From Wenyingzhuangia sp. (lineage in GTDB: Bacteria > Bacteroidota > Bacteroidia > Flavobacteriales > Flavobacteriaceae), in assembly GCA_020628175.1 (NCBI GenBank), contig JAHDFK010000004.1, positions 71,775-135,774 of the forward strand: a stretch of 64,000 nucleotides of DNA. The letters are read 5' to 3'. Of this stretch, positions 18,137 through 27,010 are shown one piece after another. The notes under the pieces were generated by a model. The model did not search any database. It was not told the origin of the DNA and saw nothing but the letters and a program-made list of their open reading frames with translations. Position 1 is the stretch's first letter. The number at the start of each line of letters is the position of its first letter. Both the position numbers and the translations under genes were made by a program.

Positions 18137-19756
18137 TTAATTATACATTTTAGCTCTTAATTCTTTTACTTTAGGATCTTCTAAATACTCATCAAAAGTT
18201 GCATACTTATCAATAACTCCTTTTGGTGTAATTTCAATAATTCTATTGGCAACTGTTTGTGCAAACTCATGATCGTGTGTAGAAAACAACACAGTACCTT
18301 TAAAGTTTTTTAACGAGTTGTTTAAAGCCTGAATCGACTCTAAGTCTAAGTGATTTGTAGGTTCGTCTAACACCAATACGTTGGCTCTTGTCATCATCAT
18401 TCTAGACAACATACAACGTACTTTTTCTCCCCCAGATAATACATTACATTTTTTTAATGCTTCTTCTCCACTAAAAATCATCTTTCCTAAGAAACCTCTC
18501 AAGTGCACCTCTTCTCTTTCTTCTTCCGTTTTCGCATACTGACGTAACCAATCTACCAAATCTAATTTTTCATCAACAAAAAACTCTGAATTGTCAGAAG
18601 GTAAATACGATTGGTTTGTTGTAACTCCCCACTTATACTCTCCAGTTTCTGCAGACTCATTACCCATTATAGTTTGGTAAAAAGAAGTAACCGCTTTAGA
18701 GTTTTTAGAAACTACCAAAACTTTATCTCCTTTCGATAAGTTGATATCAATATCTTTAAACAAAGTTTCACCTTCAAATGTTTTTGATAGATTCTCTATA
18801 TTCAAAATCTGATCTCCAGCTTCTCTATCTCTTTCAAAAATAATAGCAGGATACCTTCTGCTCGAAGGCTGAATTTCATCTACATTTAATTTATCAATCA
18901 TTTTTTTACGAGACGTAGCCTGTTTAGACTTGGCCATGTTTGCAGAAAAACGACGGATAAACTCTTCTAATTCTTTCTTTTTATCTTCTGCCTTTTTATT
19001 AGCCTGTTGACGTTGCTTCGCTGCTAATTGAGAAGATTCATACCAAAATGTATAGTTTCCAGAAAAATGGTTGATTTTTCCAAAATCAATATCAGAAATA
19101 TGTGTACATACAGAATCTAAAAAGTGACGGTCATGCGATACTACAATGACAGTATTTTCATAATTTGCTAAAAAGTTTTCTAACCACGATATGGTTTCAA
19201 AATCCAAGTCGTTGGTAGGCTCATCCATAATTAAAACATCAGGATTTCCAAACAAACATTGTGCTAACAACACACGTACTTTTGTCTGTCCTTCTAAGTC
19301 GGCTAATAAAGTATAATGCAAATCATCTTTAATTCCTAAGTTCGATAACATAGTAGCTGCTGCCGCATCGGCATTCCAACCATCCATTTCTTCAAACTTT
19401 ACCTGTAACTCTCCTATTTTCTCTGCATTTTCATCAGAATAATCAGCATACAAAGCATCTATTTCAGATTTGATTTTATACAAATCTTTATTCCCCATTA
19501 AAACAGCTTCTAATACGGTATACTCATCAAACTCATAATGGTTTTGAGTTAATACAGACATACGCTTACCTGGATCTAAACTTACATGACCAGAAGTGGG
19601 TTCCATTTTACCAGATAAGATCTTTAAAAATGTAGATTTTCCTGCTCCGTTGGCACCAATAATACCGTAGCAATTTCCTTGGGTAAATTTTGTATTTACT
19701 TCATCAAATAAAACTCTTTTTCCGAATTGTACTGATAAGTTTGAAACTGTTAACAT
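18137..19756 (-). CDS. ABC-F family ATPase (YbiT-like)
   Basis: 539 aa, no membrane segment: a soluble ribosome-associated ABC-F protein. NBD1 has Walker A GANGAGKST (34-42) and Walker B VLIMDEPTNDLD (174-185). The charged inter-domain linker (about 240-300) is the P-site tRNA-interaction motif. NBD2 has signature LSGGEKVRC and Walker B VLVLDEPTNHLD. Two departures: the NBD1 signature is LADLEGQTKV instead of LSGGQ, as in YbiT-like members, and the NBD2 Walker A is VVSKNSKAVTSF (about 348-359), lacking the glycines and GK(S/T). NBD2 may bind nucleotide poorly. Such proteins relieve stalled ribosomes. Confidence 0.93.
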   Translation of the reverse strand: MLTVSNLSVQFGKRVLFDEVNTKFTQGNCYGIIGANGAGKSTFLKILSGKMEPTSGHVSLDPGKRMSVLTQNHYEFDEYTVLEAVLMGNKDLYKIKSEIDALYADYSDENAEKIGELQVKFEEMDGWNADAAAATMLSNLGIKDDLHYTLLADLEGQTKVRVLLAQCLFGNPDVLIMDEPTNDLDFETISWLENFLANYENTVIVVSHDRHFLDSVCTHISDIDFGKINHFSGNYTFWYESSQLAAKQRQQANKKAEDKKKELEEFIRRFSANMAKSKQATSRKKMIDKLNVDEIQPSSRRYPAIIFERDREAGDQILNIENLSKTFEGETLFKDIDINLSKGDKVLVVSKNSKAVTSFYQTIMGNESAETGEYKWGVTTNQSYLPSDNSEFFVDEKLDLVDWLRQYAKTEEEREEVHLRGFLGKMIFSGEEALKKCNVLSGGEKVRCMLSRMMMTRANVLVLDEPTNHLDLESIQALNNSLKNFKGTVLFSTHDHEFAQTVANRIIEITPKGVIDKYATFDEYLEDPKVKELRAKMYN

Positions 19757-19779
19757 GATTCTTACTTTAAAATTTTGTG

Positions 19780-19787
19780 CAAAAATA
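19780..19787 (-). promoter_or_regulatory. -7 promoter element of the ABC-F gene
   Basis: The reverse strand reads TATTTTTG (TAnnTTTG) 23 bases upstream of the ATG at 19756. The identical octamer precedes typA, the DUF4494 gene and the YchJ-like gene in this window. Confidence 0.5.
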
Positions 19788-19836
19788 CAAAATCAGTAGT
19801 ATTTAAGTAACTTTAGACTAGGTTTATATTCATAAA

Positions 19837-19863
19837 AAAAGCGATAAAAATATTATCGCTTTT
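19837..19863 (-). terminator. Terminator of the fasciclin gene
   Basis: Stem AAAAGCGATAA / TTATCGCTTTT with a short loop, 47 bases beyond the fasciclin stop. The run of As on the + strand gives the T run on the transcript. Confidence 0.8.
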
Positions 19864-19909
19864 AAAAAATCACTAAAACTAAAATTATGCTATACTTTAC
19901 TTCTAAAGT

Positions 19910-20893
19910 CTAGTTTTCTGGTAACAAAACACCATCTATAGCATGTACAATACCATTTATAGCTTGTATATCATTTAATACAAATTTCACAGCCTCTGTA
20001 TTTCCATTTCCTTTTATAGATGTTGCCGAACTAATTGCAATAGTTTGGGTTTGTTCTGTTTCAGGTGTTGTAGCTCCTAAGCTTGGTAAATCACTCGCTT
20101 CTGCGTTTGCCCCACCAATTACATGGTATGTTAACACAGTTGTTAATGCGTCACCCTCTGGTACAGCTGCCAATTTTGTAAAAGCATCGTCTAAAGGTGC
20201 AAAAACCGTTGCAGGATTCAATCCATCTACCGTGGCTACTAAATTTTGTTTCACTAACAATTCTGTTAATTTAGACAAACGCTTGTCTGCAATAGCAAAT
20301 GTTGAAATTTTAGGTAAATCAATTACTTTGTCTACAGCATGTACAATACCATTATTAGCATCAAAAGCATCTGCTGCGGTAACCGTTACATCTCCATTAA
20401 TCTTAACCTTATCGCTTTCAACAGCATAGAATGTTGATAAATTGGTCGCTTTTTTTGCTACATTCTCTGGCCCCACAGCTGCATTTTTCACATATCCTGG
20501 AGCAGAATCTATTACTGCAGCAGCTTTTAACTCTGACCCTACAATTACGTGATTCAATAAAATATTTTTTACCAAAGCTATTTCTTCATCCGTATCTATA
20601 TCTGCCAAACCATTTGTAAATCCTTTTGCACTTAAAAAAGCAGAAAAAGCAGCGTTATTAGGAGCAAAAACAGTTAATGTATTACTTTCATCATTTACAA
20701 CACTCATCAAGTCGGTAGCTTTTAAAGCAGCTGCTAAAGAAGAATAATCTGCTGTGGTAGTTACAAACTCACCTATAGAAAGTTCAACAACTTTATTAAC
20801 TTTATCTTTTACATCATCATCACTACAACTCACAAAAGAGTGTGATAAAAATAAGGCACCTACAATAAATAAAGATTTGCTAATTGTTTTCAT
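19910..20893 (-). CDS. Fasciclin (FAS1) domain lipoprotein
   Basis: 327 aa. A lipoprotein signal peptide ends FVSC with mature SDDDVKD. Two FAS1 domains follow, about residues 35-185 (TVFAPNNAAFSAFL, NNGIVHAVDKVI) and about 190-327 (ATVFAPLDDAFTKL, INGIVHAIDGVLLP). FAS1 proteins mediate adhesion or extracellular matrix contacts. I chose ATG 20893 because it gives a standard signal peptide; the longer reading to 20920 adds MLLIFKYTI without reason. A TAnnTTTG element lies 68 bases upstream. Confidence 0.92.
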   Translation of the reverse strand: MKTISKSLFIVGALFLSHSFVSCSDDDVKDKVNKVVELSIGEFVTTTADYSSLAAALKATDLMSVVNDESNTLTVFAPNNAAFSAFLSAKGFTNGLADIDTDEEIALVKNILLNHVIVGSELKAAAVIDSAPGYVKNAAVGPENVAKKATNLSTFYAVESDKVKINGDVTVTAADAFDANNGIVHAVDKVIDLPKISTFAIADKRLSKLTELLVKQNLVATVDGLNPATVFAPLDDAFTKLAAVPEGDALTTVLTYHVIGGANAEASDLPSLGATTPETEQTQTIAISSATSIKGNGNTEAVKFVLNDIQAINGIVHAIDGVLLPEN

Positions 20894-20960
20894 AATCGTG
20901 TATTTAAATATTAATAACACTTAAAACTACTCATTATCAGACACCTAATAAATGTATATA

Positions 20961-20968
20961 CAAATATA
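20961..20968 (-). promoter_or_regulatory. -7 promoter element of the fasciclin gene
   Basis: The reverse strand reads TATATTTG, 68 bases upstream of ATG 20893. TTG repeats near 20991-21000 on the same strand could be the -33 region. Confidence 0.45.
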
Positions 20969-21069
20969 ACCGTTGTTTATAATTTATGAAAACAACAACA
21001 AAAAGAAGTTCTTATTATTTATTTTCATAAATTTTCTTAAAGAGAAAAATCACTTCCAAAATGTATGCT

Positions 21070-21077
21070 TAAGTTTG
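21070..21077 (+). promoter_or_regulatory. -7 promoter element immediately before uvrB
   Basis: TAAGTTTG (exact TAnnTTTG) ends 4 bases before the uvrB ATG. If used, transcription would start at or next to the A of ATG and make a leaderless mRNA. Confidence 0.4.
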
Positions 21078-21081
21078 TATT

Positions 21082-23070
21082 ATGGATTTTAAAGTCGTTT
21101 CAAAATATCAACCTACCGGAGATCAGCCCAACGCTATTAAAGAATTATCACAAGGTATTTTTAATGGAGATAAGTACCAAACACTATTAGGTGTTACAGG
21201 TTCTGGTAAAACTTTTACCGTTGCCAATGTAATACAAGAGGTTAAAAAACCTACTTTGGTATTGGCTCATAACAAAACCTTAGCTGCACAGCTTTATTCT
21301 GAGTTTAAAAATTTCTTCCCTGAAAACTCGGTAGAATATTTTGTTTCGTACTACGATTATTATCAACCAGAAGCCTACATACCCACAACAGGAGTTTATA
21401 TAGAAAAAGATTTATCTATTAACGAAGAAATAGAACGCTTGCGTTTGAGTACCACCTCTGCCCTTTTATCGGGTAGAAAAGATGTTTTAGTGGTTGCTTC
21501 GGTGTCATGTCTGTACGGTGTTGGTAATCCAGAAGAGTTTAAAAGTAATGTTATCCACATTCAGGTAGATCAAGCCATTAGTCGTACCAAATTTCTACAT
21601 CAGTTAGTACAAAGTTTGTATGCCCGTACCGAAGAAGAAATGAAAAGTGGAAACTTTAAAGTAAAAGGAGACACTATTACTATTTTTCCATCGTACGGAG
21701 AATACGCTTACAGGGTACATTTTTTTGGAGATGAAATTGAAGAAATAGAATCGTACGATTTAGAAAACAAACAAGTTATAGAACGTTTCGAAGCTTTAGA
21801 CATTTACCCCGCAAACCTGTTTGTAACCTCGCCAGACACCTTACAAAGTGCCATTCATCAAATACAAGACGATTTGATGAAACAATACGATTACTTTAAT
21901 GAAATTGGTAAAAATTTAGAGGCAAAACGCTTAAAAGAACGTACAGAATTCGACTTAGAAATGATTCGTGAATTAGGATATTGTAGCGGAATCGAAAATT
22001 ATTCTCGTTATTTAGATGGACGAGAACCTGGTACAAGACCTTATTGTTTGTTAGATTACTTCCCAGACGATTATTTAATGGTGATTGATGAAAGCCACGT
22101 AACCGTACCGCAAACACATGCCATGTATGGAGGCGATAGATCTAGAAAAGAAAATTTGGTAGAATTCGGTTTTCGTCTTCCCGCAGCCATGGACAACCGT
22201 CCGTTAAAATTCGAAGAGTTCGAGGCCATTCAAAACCAAGTTATCTATGTAACCGCTACCCCTGCCGATTATGAGTTAGAAAAAACAGGAGGTGTTGTAA
22301 CCGAGCAAGTAATACGTCCTACAGGTCTTTTAGACCCAATTATAGAGGTACGTCCAAGTAAAAATCAAATAGACGATTTGATAGAAGAAATACAAAAACG
22401 TATTGAAGTAGACGAACGTATTTTGGTTACCACCCTTACCAAACGTATGGCAGAAGAATTGGCAAAATACCTAACGCGAATTCAAATTCGTTGTCGTTAC
22501 GTACACTCCGATGTAGATACGCTAGAGCGTGTAGAAATCATGCAAGATTTACGTAAAGGCCTCTTCGATGTACTTATAGGTGTTAATCTATTGCGTGAAG
22601 GTTTAGATTTGCCCGAAGTATCTTTAGTTGCCATTATAGATGCCGATAAAGAAGGTTTCTTACGCTCCCACCGTTCCATTACCCAAACCGTAGGTAGAGC
22701 CGCTCGTAACGTAAACGGTATGGCCATTATGTATGGCGATAAAATTACCAAAAGCATGCAATTAACCATAGACGAAACGGCGCGTAGACGTGAAAAACAA
22801 ATTGCTTATAACGAAGCTAACGGAATTACACCAACACAAATTAAAAAAGATTTCGGAAACAATTTAACAGACAATTCAGGAACCAACTACGAAGAAATTC
22901 AACAAAACTTAGCAGCGGAAGAAGACATTGAATATCTATCAAAATCAGCTATAGAAGATAGAATAAGAACCAAACAGAAGGCAATGGAAAAAGCTGCCAA
23001 AGAGTTAGATTTTATTGTGGCTGCCAAATTTAGAGATGAAATTAAATTGTTAAAAAACAAGCTTTCTTAA
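21082..23070 (+). CDS. uvrB: Excinuclease ABC subunit B
   Basis: 662 aa (family about 660-680). UvrB is the helicase-like damage-verification subunit that receives DNA from UvrA and recruits UvrC. Seen in order: Walker A GVTGSGKTFTVANV near residue 40, the beta-hairpin YYDYYQPEAYIP near 93-104, the DEAD-like DESHVT near 338, helicase motifs (YVTATPADYEL, VGRAARNVNG) and a C-terminal UVR domain (MEKAAKELDFIVAAKFRDE). The start MDFKVVSKYQPTGDQP is the conserved one. Its -7 element lies unusually close. Confidence 0.98.
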   Translation: MDFKVVSKYQPTGDQPNAIKELSQGIFNGDKYQTLLGVTGSGKTFTVANVIQEVKKPTLVLAHNKTLAAQLYSEFKNFFPENSVEYFVSYYDYYQPEAYIPTTGVYIEKDLSINEEIERLRLSTTSALLSGRKDVLVVASVSCLYGVGNPEEFKSNVIHIQVDQAISRTKFLHQLVQSLYARTEEEMKSGNFKVKGDTITIFPSYGEYAYRVHFFGDEIEEIESYDLENKQVIERFEALDIYPANLFVTSPDTLQSAIHQIQDDLMKQYDYFNEIGKNLEAKRLKERTEFDLEMIRELGYCSGIENYSRYLDGREPGTRPYCLLDYFPDDYLMVIDESHVTVPQTHAMYGGDRSRKENLVEFGFRLPAAMDNRPLKFEEFEAIQNQVIYVTATPADYELEKTGGVVTEQVIRPTGLLDPIIEVRPSKNQIDDLIEEIQKRIEVDERILVTTLTKRMAEELAKYLTRIQIRCRYVHSDVDTLERVEIMQDLRKGLFDVLIGVNLLREGLDLPEVSLVAIIDADKEGFLRSHRSITQTVGRAARNVNGMAIMYGDKITKSMQLTIDETARRREKQIAYNEANGITPTQIKKDFGNNLTDNSGTNYEEIQQNLAAEEDIEYLSKSAIEDRIRTKQKAMEKAAKELDFIVAAKFRDEIKLLKNKLS

Positions 23071-23072
23071 TC

Positions 23073-23160
23073 CTTGGGCGTTCCCTAACGGTCGGGCTAT
23101 ACGCTCTATCTTTTGGTTTTATCAAACACAAAAGGATGTCGCTGCTATCCTTAACGCAAA
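23073..23160. repeat. Flavobacterial intergenic repeat (about 88 bp, hairpin-containing)
   Basis: Just after the uvrB stop, this GC-richer segment begins TTGGGCGTTCCC, continues GGTCGGGCTATACGCTCTATC and ends AAGGATGTCGCTGCTATCC then AACGC. Its outer ends pair (GCGTT 23078-23082 with AACGC 23153-23157) and an inner CTTTTG...CAAAAG pair closes a loop. I recall closely similar elements scattered between genes in many Flavobacteriia genomes. Only one copy lies in this window, so its repeat status rests on that recollection. Confidence 0.6.
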
Positions 23161-23211
23161 AAAGTTGATAACTAATCTTAAAAACATTCACAATTTAACA
23201 GTAAAACTTGT

Positions 23212-23219
23212 TATTTTTG
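23212..23219 (+). promoter_or_regulatory. -7 promoter element of the DUF4494 gene
   Basis: TATTTTTG, 20 bases upstream of ATG 23240. It supports that start, since a longer reading from 23165 would place the promoter inside the coding sequence. Confidence 0.5.
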
Positions 23220-23239
23220 GTGCTCAAAATTTATTTATT

Positions 23240-23833
23240 ATGTGGTACGAAGTAAAAGTTAAATACAGTAAAATAGACGACAACGAGAAGATTAAAACCT
23301 TTAATCAACCCTATCTATTCGATGCCTTAACCTTTACAGAAGCAGAAGCGCGTGCCAACGAAGAAATGGGTAAATATTTATCAGAAGGATTTAAAATCAC
23401 CAACATAAAGGTGGCTAATTTTTCTGAAATCTTTCCAAGCGAACACGGAGATCGTTGGTTTAAATGTAAAGTATCACTAGTTACTTTAGATGAAGACAAA
23501 GGCTTAGAACGTAGAACAAACACTTACATTTTAGTACAAGCAAACGATGTAAAAGACGCTTACGAATATATTTTAGAGCAATTCTCAGACACCGTGTCAG
23601 ACTTTTCAATTCCAAGTATTCAAGAATCACCAATTATAGACATCTTCCCTTTCTTTGATGGGGACGAAGAACCACAAGAAACACCTACATCTCACCACGC
23701 TACAAGTGAAACAGCTTACACAGAAAGCTCTTTACAAGAAGATGAGAGTGAAATTTCTCACAAATCGCCAATAGACGATGCTGTATTAGAAGAAGATGAA
23801 ATTAGTACTGACGAAGAATTAATAGAAGACTAA
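23240..23833 (+). CDS. DUF4494 protein
   Basis: 198 aa. The first about 140 residues (MWYEVKVKYSKIDDNEKIK, FTEAEARANEEM, DRWFKCKVSLVTLDEDKG) match the DUF4494 family known only from Bacteroidota, with no assigned function. The last 55 residues are a disordered acidic Glu/Asp/Ser tail, probably variable. No signal peptide, so cytoplasmic. Start chosen at the conserved MWYEV, with a promoter just upstream. The stop directly abuts the ATG of the next gene. Confidence 0.85.
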   Translation: MWYEVKVKYSKIDDNEKIKTFNQPYLFDALTFTEAEARANEEMGKYLSEGFKITNIKVANFSEIFPSEHGDRWFKCKVSLVTLDEDKGLERRTNTYILVQANDVKDAYEYILEQFSDTVSDFSIPSIQESPIIDIFPFFDGDEEPQETPTSHHATSETAYTESSLQEDESEISHKSPIDDAVLEEDEISTDEELIED

Positions 23834-24211
23834 ATGCAAAATATTGCTTTTTTAATAGGGGGCCTTTTCGGATGTACCGCTATACTTTTAGGTGCATTTG
23901 GAAGCCATTTATTAAAAAAGAAATGGTCTAAAGATATTCTAGATACTTTTGAAATTGGAGTAAAATATCAAATGTACCATGCATTATTTTTAATTTTATT
24001 AGGAACCACATTACCATTTACCTCATTATATAGCACATTAGCTATTCTATTTTGTGCTGTTGGTGTTCTTCTTTTTTCGGGTAGTATTTACGGTATTTGT
24101 ATAAAAAAAAGTGCTAGTAAACCTGTAAAACTATTAGGACCGCTAACTCCTTTGGGAGGTTTATGTTTGTTAGCCTCTTGGATATGTTTTTTAGTAGCTG
24201 TTATACAATAA
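23834..24211 (+). CDS. DUF423 membrane protein (YgdD-like)
   Basis: 125 aa with four hydrophobic segments (about 5-22, 42-60, 67-88, 98-122) and the DUF423 signatures GAFGSHLLK near the N-terminus, YQMYHALFLI and the C-terminal PLGGLCLLASW. Inner-membrane protein of unknown biochemical role. It follows DUF4494 with no gap and is probably co-transcribed. Confidence 0.88.
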   Translation: MQNIAFLIGGLFGCTAILLGAFGSHLLKKKWSKDILDTFEIGVKYQMYHALFLILLGTTLPFTSLYSTLAILFCAVGVLLFSGSIYGICIKKSASKPVKLLGPLTPLGGLCLLASWICFLVAVIQ

Positions 24212-24362
24212 CCCAACATTCAATTACGGGTATAATATAACCTTATCTATTACACCATCACTTAACTTATTATATCAAAAAAAATCTCTTGAGCAAAAGG
24301 TATATTTTAGAGCATACTCTTTAAGAATTTAATACTATTTTTATAGTAAATAATTATACTTA

Positions 24363-24647
24363 ATGATTACGTTAAAAAACTTTAAAATTGTAGCCTTATT
24401 AGAAGGTATTTCATATTTGTTATTACTTGGAGTTGGTTCTCCTTTAAAACATTTTACTGGTAACGATATATTAGTTAGAACTTTAGGAATGCCTCATGGT
24501 ATTTTATTTGTTGCCTATGTAATAATGGCTTTTTTATTAAAAGACGAACAAAAATGGAATACAAAAGAGTTTCTAATTATTTTAATTTGCTCGTTACTTC
24601 CATTTGGAACTTTTTACGTAGATAAGAAATACCTACAAACCAAATAA
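24363..24647 (+). CDS. DUF3817 small membrane protein
   Basis: 94 aa. Three hydrophobic segments and the pattern LEGISYLLLLGVGSPLKH...GMPHGILFVAYV followed by FGTFYVDKKYL identify the DUF3817 (YdzA-like) family of integral membrane proteins without known activity. It ends 10 bases before murB and is probably co-transcribed with it. Confidence 0.88.
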   Translation: MITLKNFKIVALLEGISYLLLLGVGSPLKHFTGNDILVRTLGMPHGILFVAYVIMAFLLKDEQKWNTKEFLIILICSLLPFGTFYVDKKYLQTK

Positions 24648-24657
24648 GCTCTCTTCA

Positions 24658-25659
24658 ATGAAATATCAATCTAATTTTTCATTAAAAGAATTCAACACGT
24701 TTGGTATCGATGTAAAAGCAAAAAAGTTTATTTCGGTTACCTCTATTTACGAATTAAAACAAGTTCTTAAAGAAAATAAAGAATACTTTTTAATTGGAGG
24801 TGGTAGTAATATGCTACTAACAAAAAATATAGAAAAAACAGTTATTCACTTAAATCTAAAAGGACTCATAGTAAATAACGAAAACAGCGACACTGTTGAG
24901 GTTACAGGAATGGCTGGTGAAAATTGGCATGAATTTGTTTTGTGGTGTATTCAGCAAAATTATGGGGGCTTAGAAAATTTATCTTTAATTCCTGGTAATG
25001 TAGGTACTTCTCCTATTCAAAACATAGGAGCTTATGGTGTAGAAATAAAAGACAACTTATTATTTGTAGAAGCTTTACATGTTAAGACGCTAGAAATTGA
25101 AAGATTCTCAAACTCAGATTGTGAATTTGGTTATAGAGATTCTATTTTTAAAAACAAATTAAAAGACCAATATGTAATTACAAGTGTAACTTTTAAACTT
25201 ACTAAACGTAATCATAAAACAAACACCTCTTATGGCGCTATACAAGAACTTTTAACTGATATTAAATACCCAACATTAACAGATATTAGTAATGCTGTTA
25301 TAGCTATTAGAAAAAGTAAATTACCCGATCCTAAAAAAATAGGTAATAGTGGTAGTTTTTTTAAAAACCCTATCATTAATTACGAAGCTTTTAAAAAATT
25401 ACAGTACAAGTATCCAAAAGTTCCATTTTATAAAATTTCAGACGCATTTGTAAAAATTCCCGCAGGTTGGCTTATTGAACAAGCTGGTTTTAAAGGACAA
25501 CAATTTGGAAATGCGGGAGTACATAACAAGCAAGCTTTAGTACTTGTTAATTATGGAAATGCTACAGGTCTTGAGATTTTTGATATTGCCCAAAAAATTC
25601 AAAAAGAAATTTTTACTCTTTTTAACATTACTCTAGAAATAGAAGTAAATATATTTTAG
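24658..25659 (+). CDS. murB: UDP-N-acetylenolpyruvoylglucosamine reductase (MurB)
   Basis: 333 aa. MurB reduces UDP-GlcNAc-enolpyruvate to UDP-MurNAc with NADPH and FAD in peptidoglycan synthesis. Seen: FAD-binding GGGSNMLL near 48-55, NVGTSPIQNIGAYGVEIKD near 117-135, the active-site region GNSGSFFKNP near 229-238 with its catalytic Ser, and GWLIEQAGFKG near 271. Length fits the type I enzyme. A strong terminator follows. Confidence 0.97.
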   Translation: MKYQSNFSLKEFNTFGIDVKAKKFISVTSIYELKQVLKENKEYFLIGGGSNMLLTKNIEKTVIHLNLKGLIVNNENSDTVEVTGMAGENWHEFVLWCIQQNYGGLENLSLIPGNVGTSPIQNIGAYGVEIKDNLLFVEALHVKTLEIERFSNSDCEFGYRDSIFKNKLKDQYVITSVTFKLTKRNHKTNTSYGAIQELLTDIKYPTLTDISNAVIAIRKSKLPDPKKIGNSGSFFKNPIINYEAFKKLQYKYPKVPFYKISDAFVKIPAGWLIEQAGFKGQQFGNAGVHNKQALVLVNYGNATGLEIFDIAQKIQKEIFTLFNITLEIEVNIF

Positions 25660-25687
25660 TTTTAAACACATCTAATTACAGAAAATA

Positions 25688-25721
25688 AAAAAGGCTACTA
25701 ATTAGATTTAGTAGCCTTTTT
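25688..25721. terminator. Bidirectional terminator after murB
   Basis: Stem AAAAAGGCTACTAA / TTAGTAGCCTTTTT with a 6-base loop, between convergent murB and the EF-hand gene. Its core GGCTACT resembles the terminator after the first beta-helix gene. Confidence 0.88.
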
Positions 25722-25744
25722 GACATGTAAAATTGTTACTTATT

Positions 25745-26437
25745 CTAATTTCTAGAATTCATAAATCTTTTCTTGTATTCTTCTAAAGATAACTCCTCAT
25801 CTAAATCAATATTTTTTCTATTAATCTTCACAGGAGCTTCTTGCTTTACAACTTGAGGCGTTTGTACTACTTGTTGTGCTTTTAATCGTTCTTGCTCTTC
25901 TAACCAAAGTTTCACTTTTTCGAACTCATCTGCAGTAACATCTCCATTTTTATCTACATCATAACCGTTAAACCAACCTTTAATCTCAGAGGTCGTAGAA
26001 TTATAACCAGCAGTTGTAGTGTAGTATTTTACCATTTCATCAGCATCTACTGTTAAATTTTTATTGTAATCCATTAAAGAAAATTCTCTTAATGTTTCTG
26101 GTCTCACATAATTTTGAGAATAACTAGATGTTTGCGTCTTTTGTTCTGACTTTTTCATCGCCAAATCCCAGTTGATTCCGTTCTCTACTTCTTCGTAAGA
26201 AACTTCATTGTCTCCGTTAGCATCAAATCCTAAAAAACAAACTTCACCATTCATTTGCTCTCCTTTTTCATTAATTTTATTGCTGTAGTACATTTTCATT
26301 TCCCACAATAAAATTACAGCATCTCCATTTTTATCCATCAGCTCAAATTGTTTGTGAGCATTTTTGTTTTTTTGAGCATAGCTATTTGCGCATAAAAACA
26401 GTACTAACAATGTTAAGGTAAGTTTCGTTATTCTCAT
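25745..26437 (-). CDS. Secreted EF-hand calcium-binding protein
   Basis: 230 aa. The signal peptide (MRITKLTLTLLVLFLCANSYAQ) puts it in the periplasm or outside. Four EF-hand loops are visible: 35-46 (DKNGDAVILLWE), 72-83 (DANGDNEVSYEE), 123-134 (DYNKNLTVDADE) and 160-171 (DVDKNGDVTADE). The first lacks a usual ligand at its middle and may be weak. The C-terminal part is Gln/Lys-rich. A calcium-dependent structural or sensor role is inferred. Confidence 0.9.
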   Translation of the reverse strand: MRITKLTLTLLVLFLCANSYAQKNKNAHKQFELMDKNGDAVILLWEMKMYYSNKINEKGEQMNGEVCFLGFDANGDNEVSYEEVENGINWDLAMKKSEQKTQTSSYSQNYVRPETLREFSLMDYNKNLTVDADEMVKYYTTTAGYNSTTSEIKGWFNGYDVDKNGDVTADEFEKVKLWLEEQERLKAQQVVQTPQVVKQEAPVKINRKNIDLDEELSLEEYKKRFMNSRN

Positions 26438-26523
26438 ATTTACTGATATTATTTTAGTTTTGTTATGAAGTATAAAATTATTAATATTTTTATAGTATTA
26501 AAAAAAATCACTTCAAAATTATT

Positions 26524-27003
26524 CTATTTATTCGGCCAAATTGCCTCGTCTTCCTCATTCCAATGTACACCAAATTGTATTTCTGTTAAAATCTCGTTAG
26601 TAAACCAGAAAAACATATTTGCTTCATCAACATCAATCAACTCATGCTTAGAGTTTTCGGGAGTTGAATAATCTTCGAATTCCATATCTCCAAGATTTTC
26701 TTTTTCTATAAAATTTTGAATAAACTCTATATTCTCCCCTATCAAAGATTGGTTATTTAACTTAAAATTACTTGAATTTACGGTTATTGTTTCTAATTTC
26801 CAACTTTCTTCCTCATCAAAAGAAAAAGAAACGCCATATTTTTCGTAATCCCAAGTCTCAACAGCATCCCCTGTATCAAAATCTTTTTCGATTTCTTTTT
26901 CTGTCGGTAATCCTAAAATCTCTAAGACTTCCTCTCGAAACATCCCAAATTTAATAGTACCAACTCCTACACCTATCTCAATTTCATTTATCTTTTCTAT
27001 CAT
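26524..27003 (-). CDS. Hypothetical protein with an SmpA-like motif
   Basis: 159 aa, acidic, no signal peptide. The segment IKFGMFREEVLEILGLP resembles the GMxxxEVxxxLGxP turn of SmpA/BamE-like and some immunity-type folds, followed by beta strands (ETWDYEKYGVSFSF). I chose ATG 27003, 7 bases after the response-regulator stop with an AAGAG leader. The longer reading uses TTG at 27024 and overlaps the upstream gene. It is last in an operon with the ABC exporter and NtrC-like regulator. Function unknown. Confidence 0.75.
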   Translation of the reverse strand: MIEKINEIEIGVGVGTIKFGMFREEVLEILGLPTEKEIEKDFDTGDAVETWDYEKYGVSFSFDEEESWKLETITVNSSNFKLNNQSLIGENIEFIQNFIEKENLGDMEFEDYSTPENSKHELIDVDEANMFFWFTNEILTEIQFGVHWNEEDEAIWPNK

Positions 27004-27010
27004 TCTCTTT

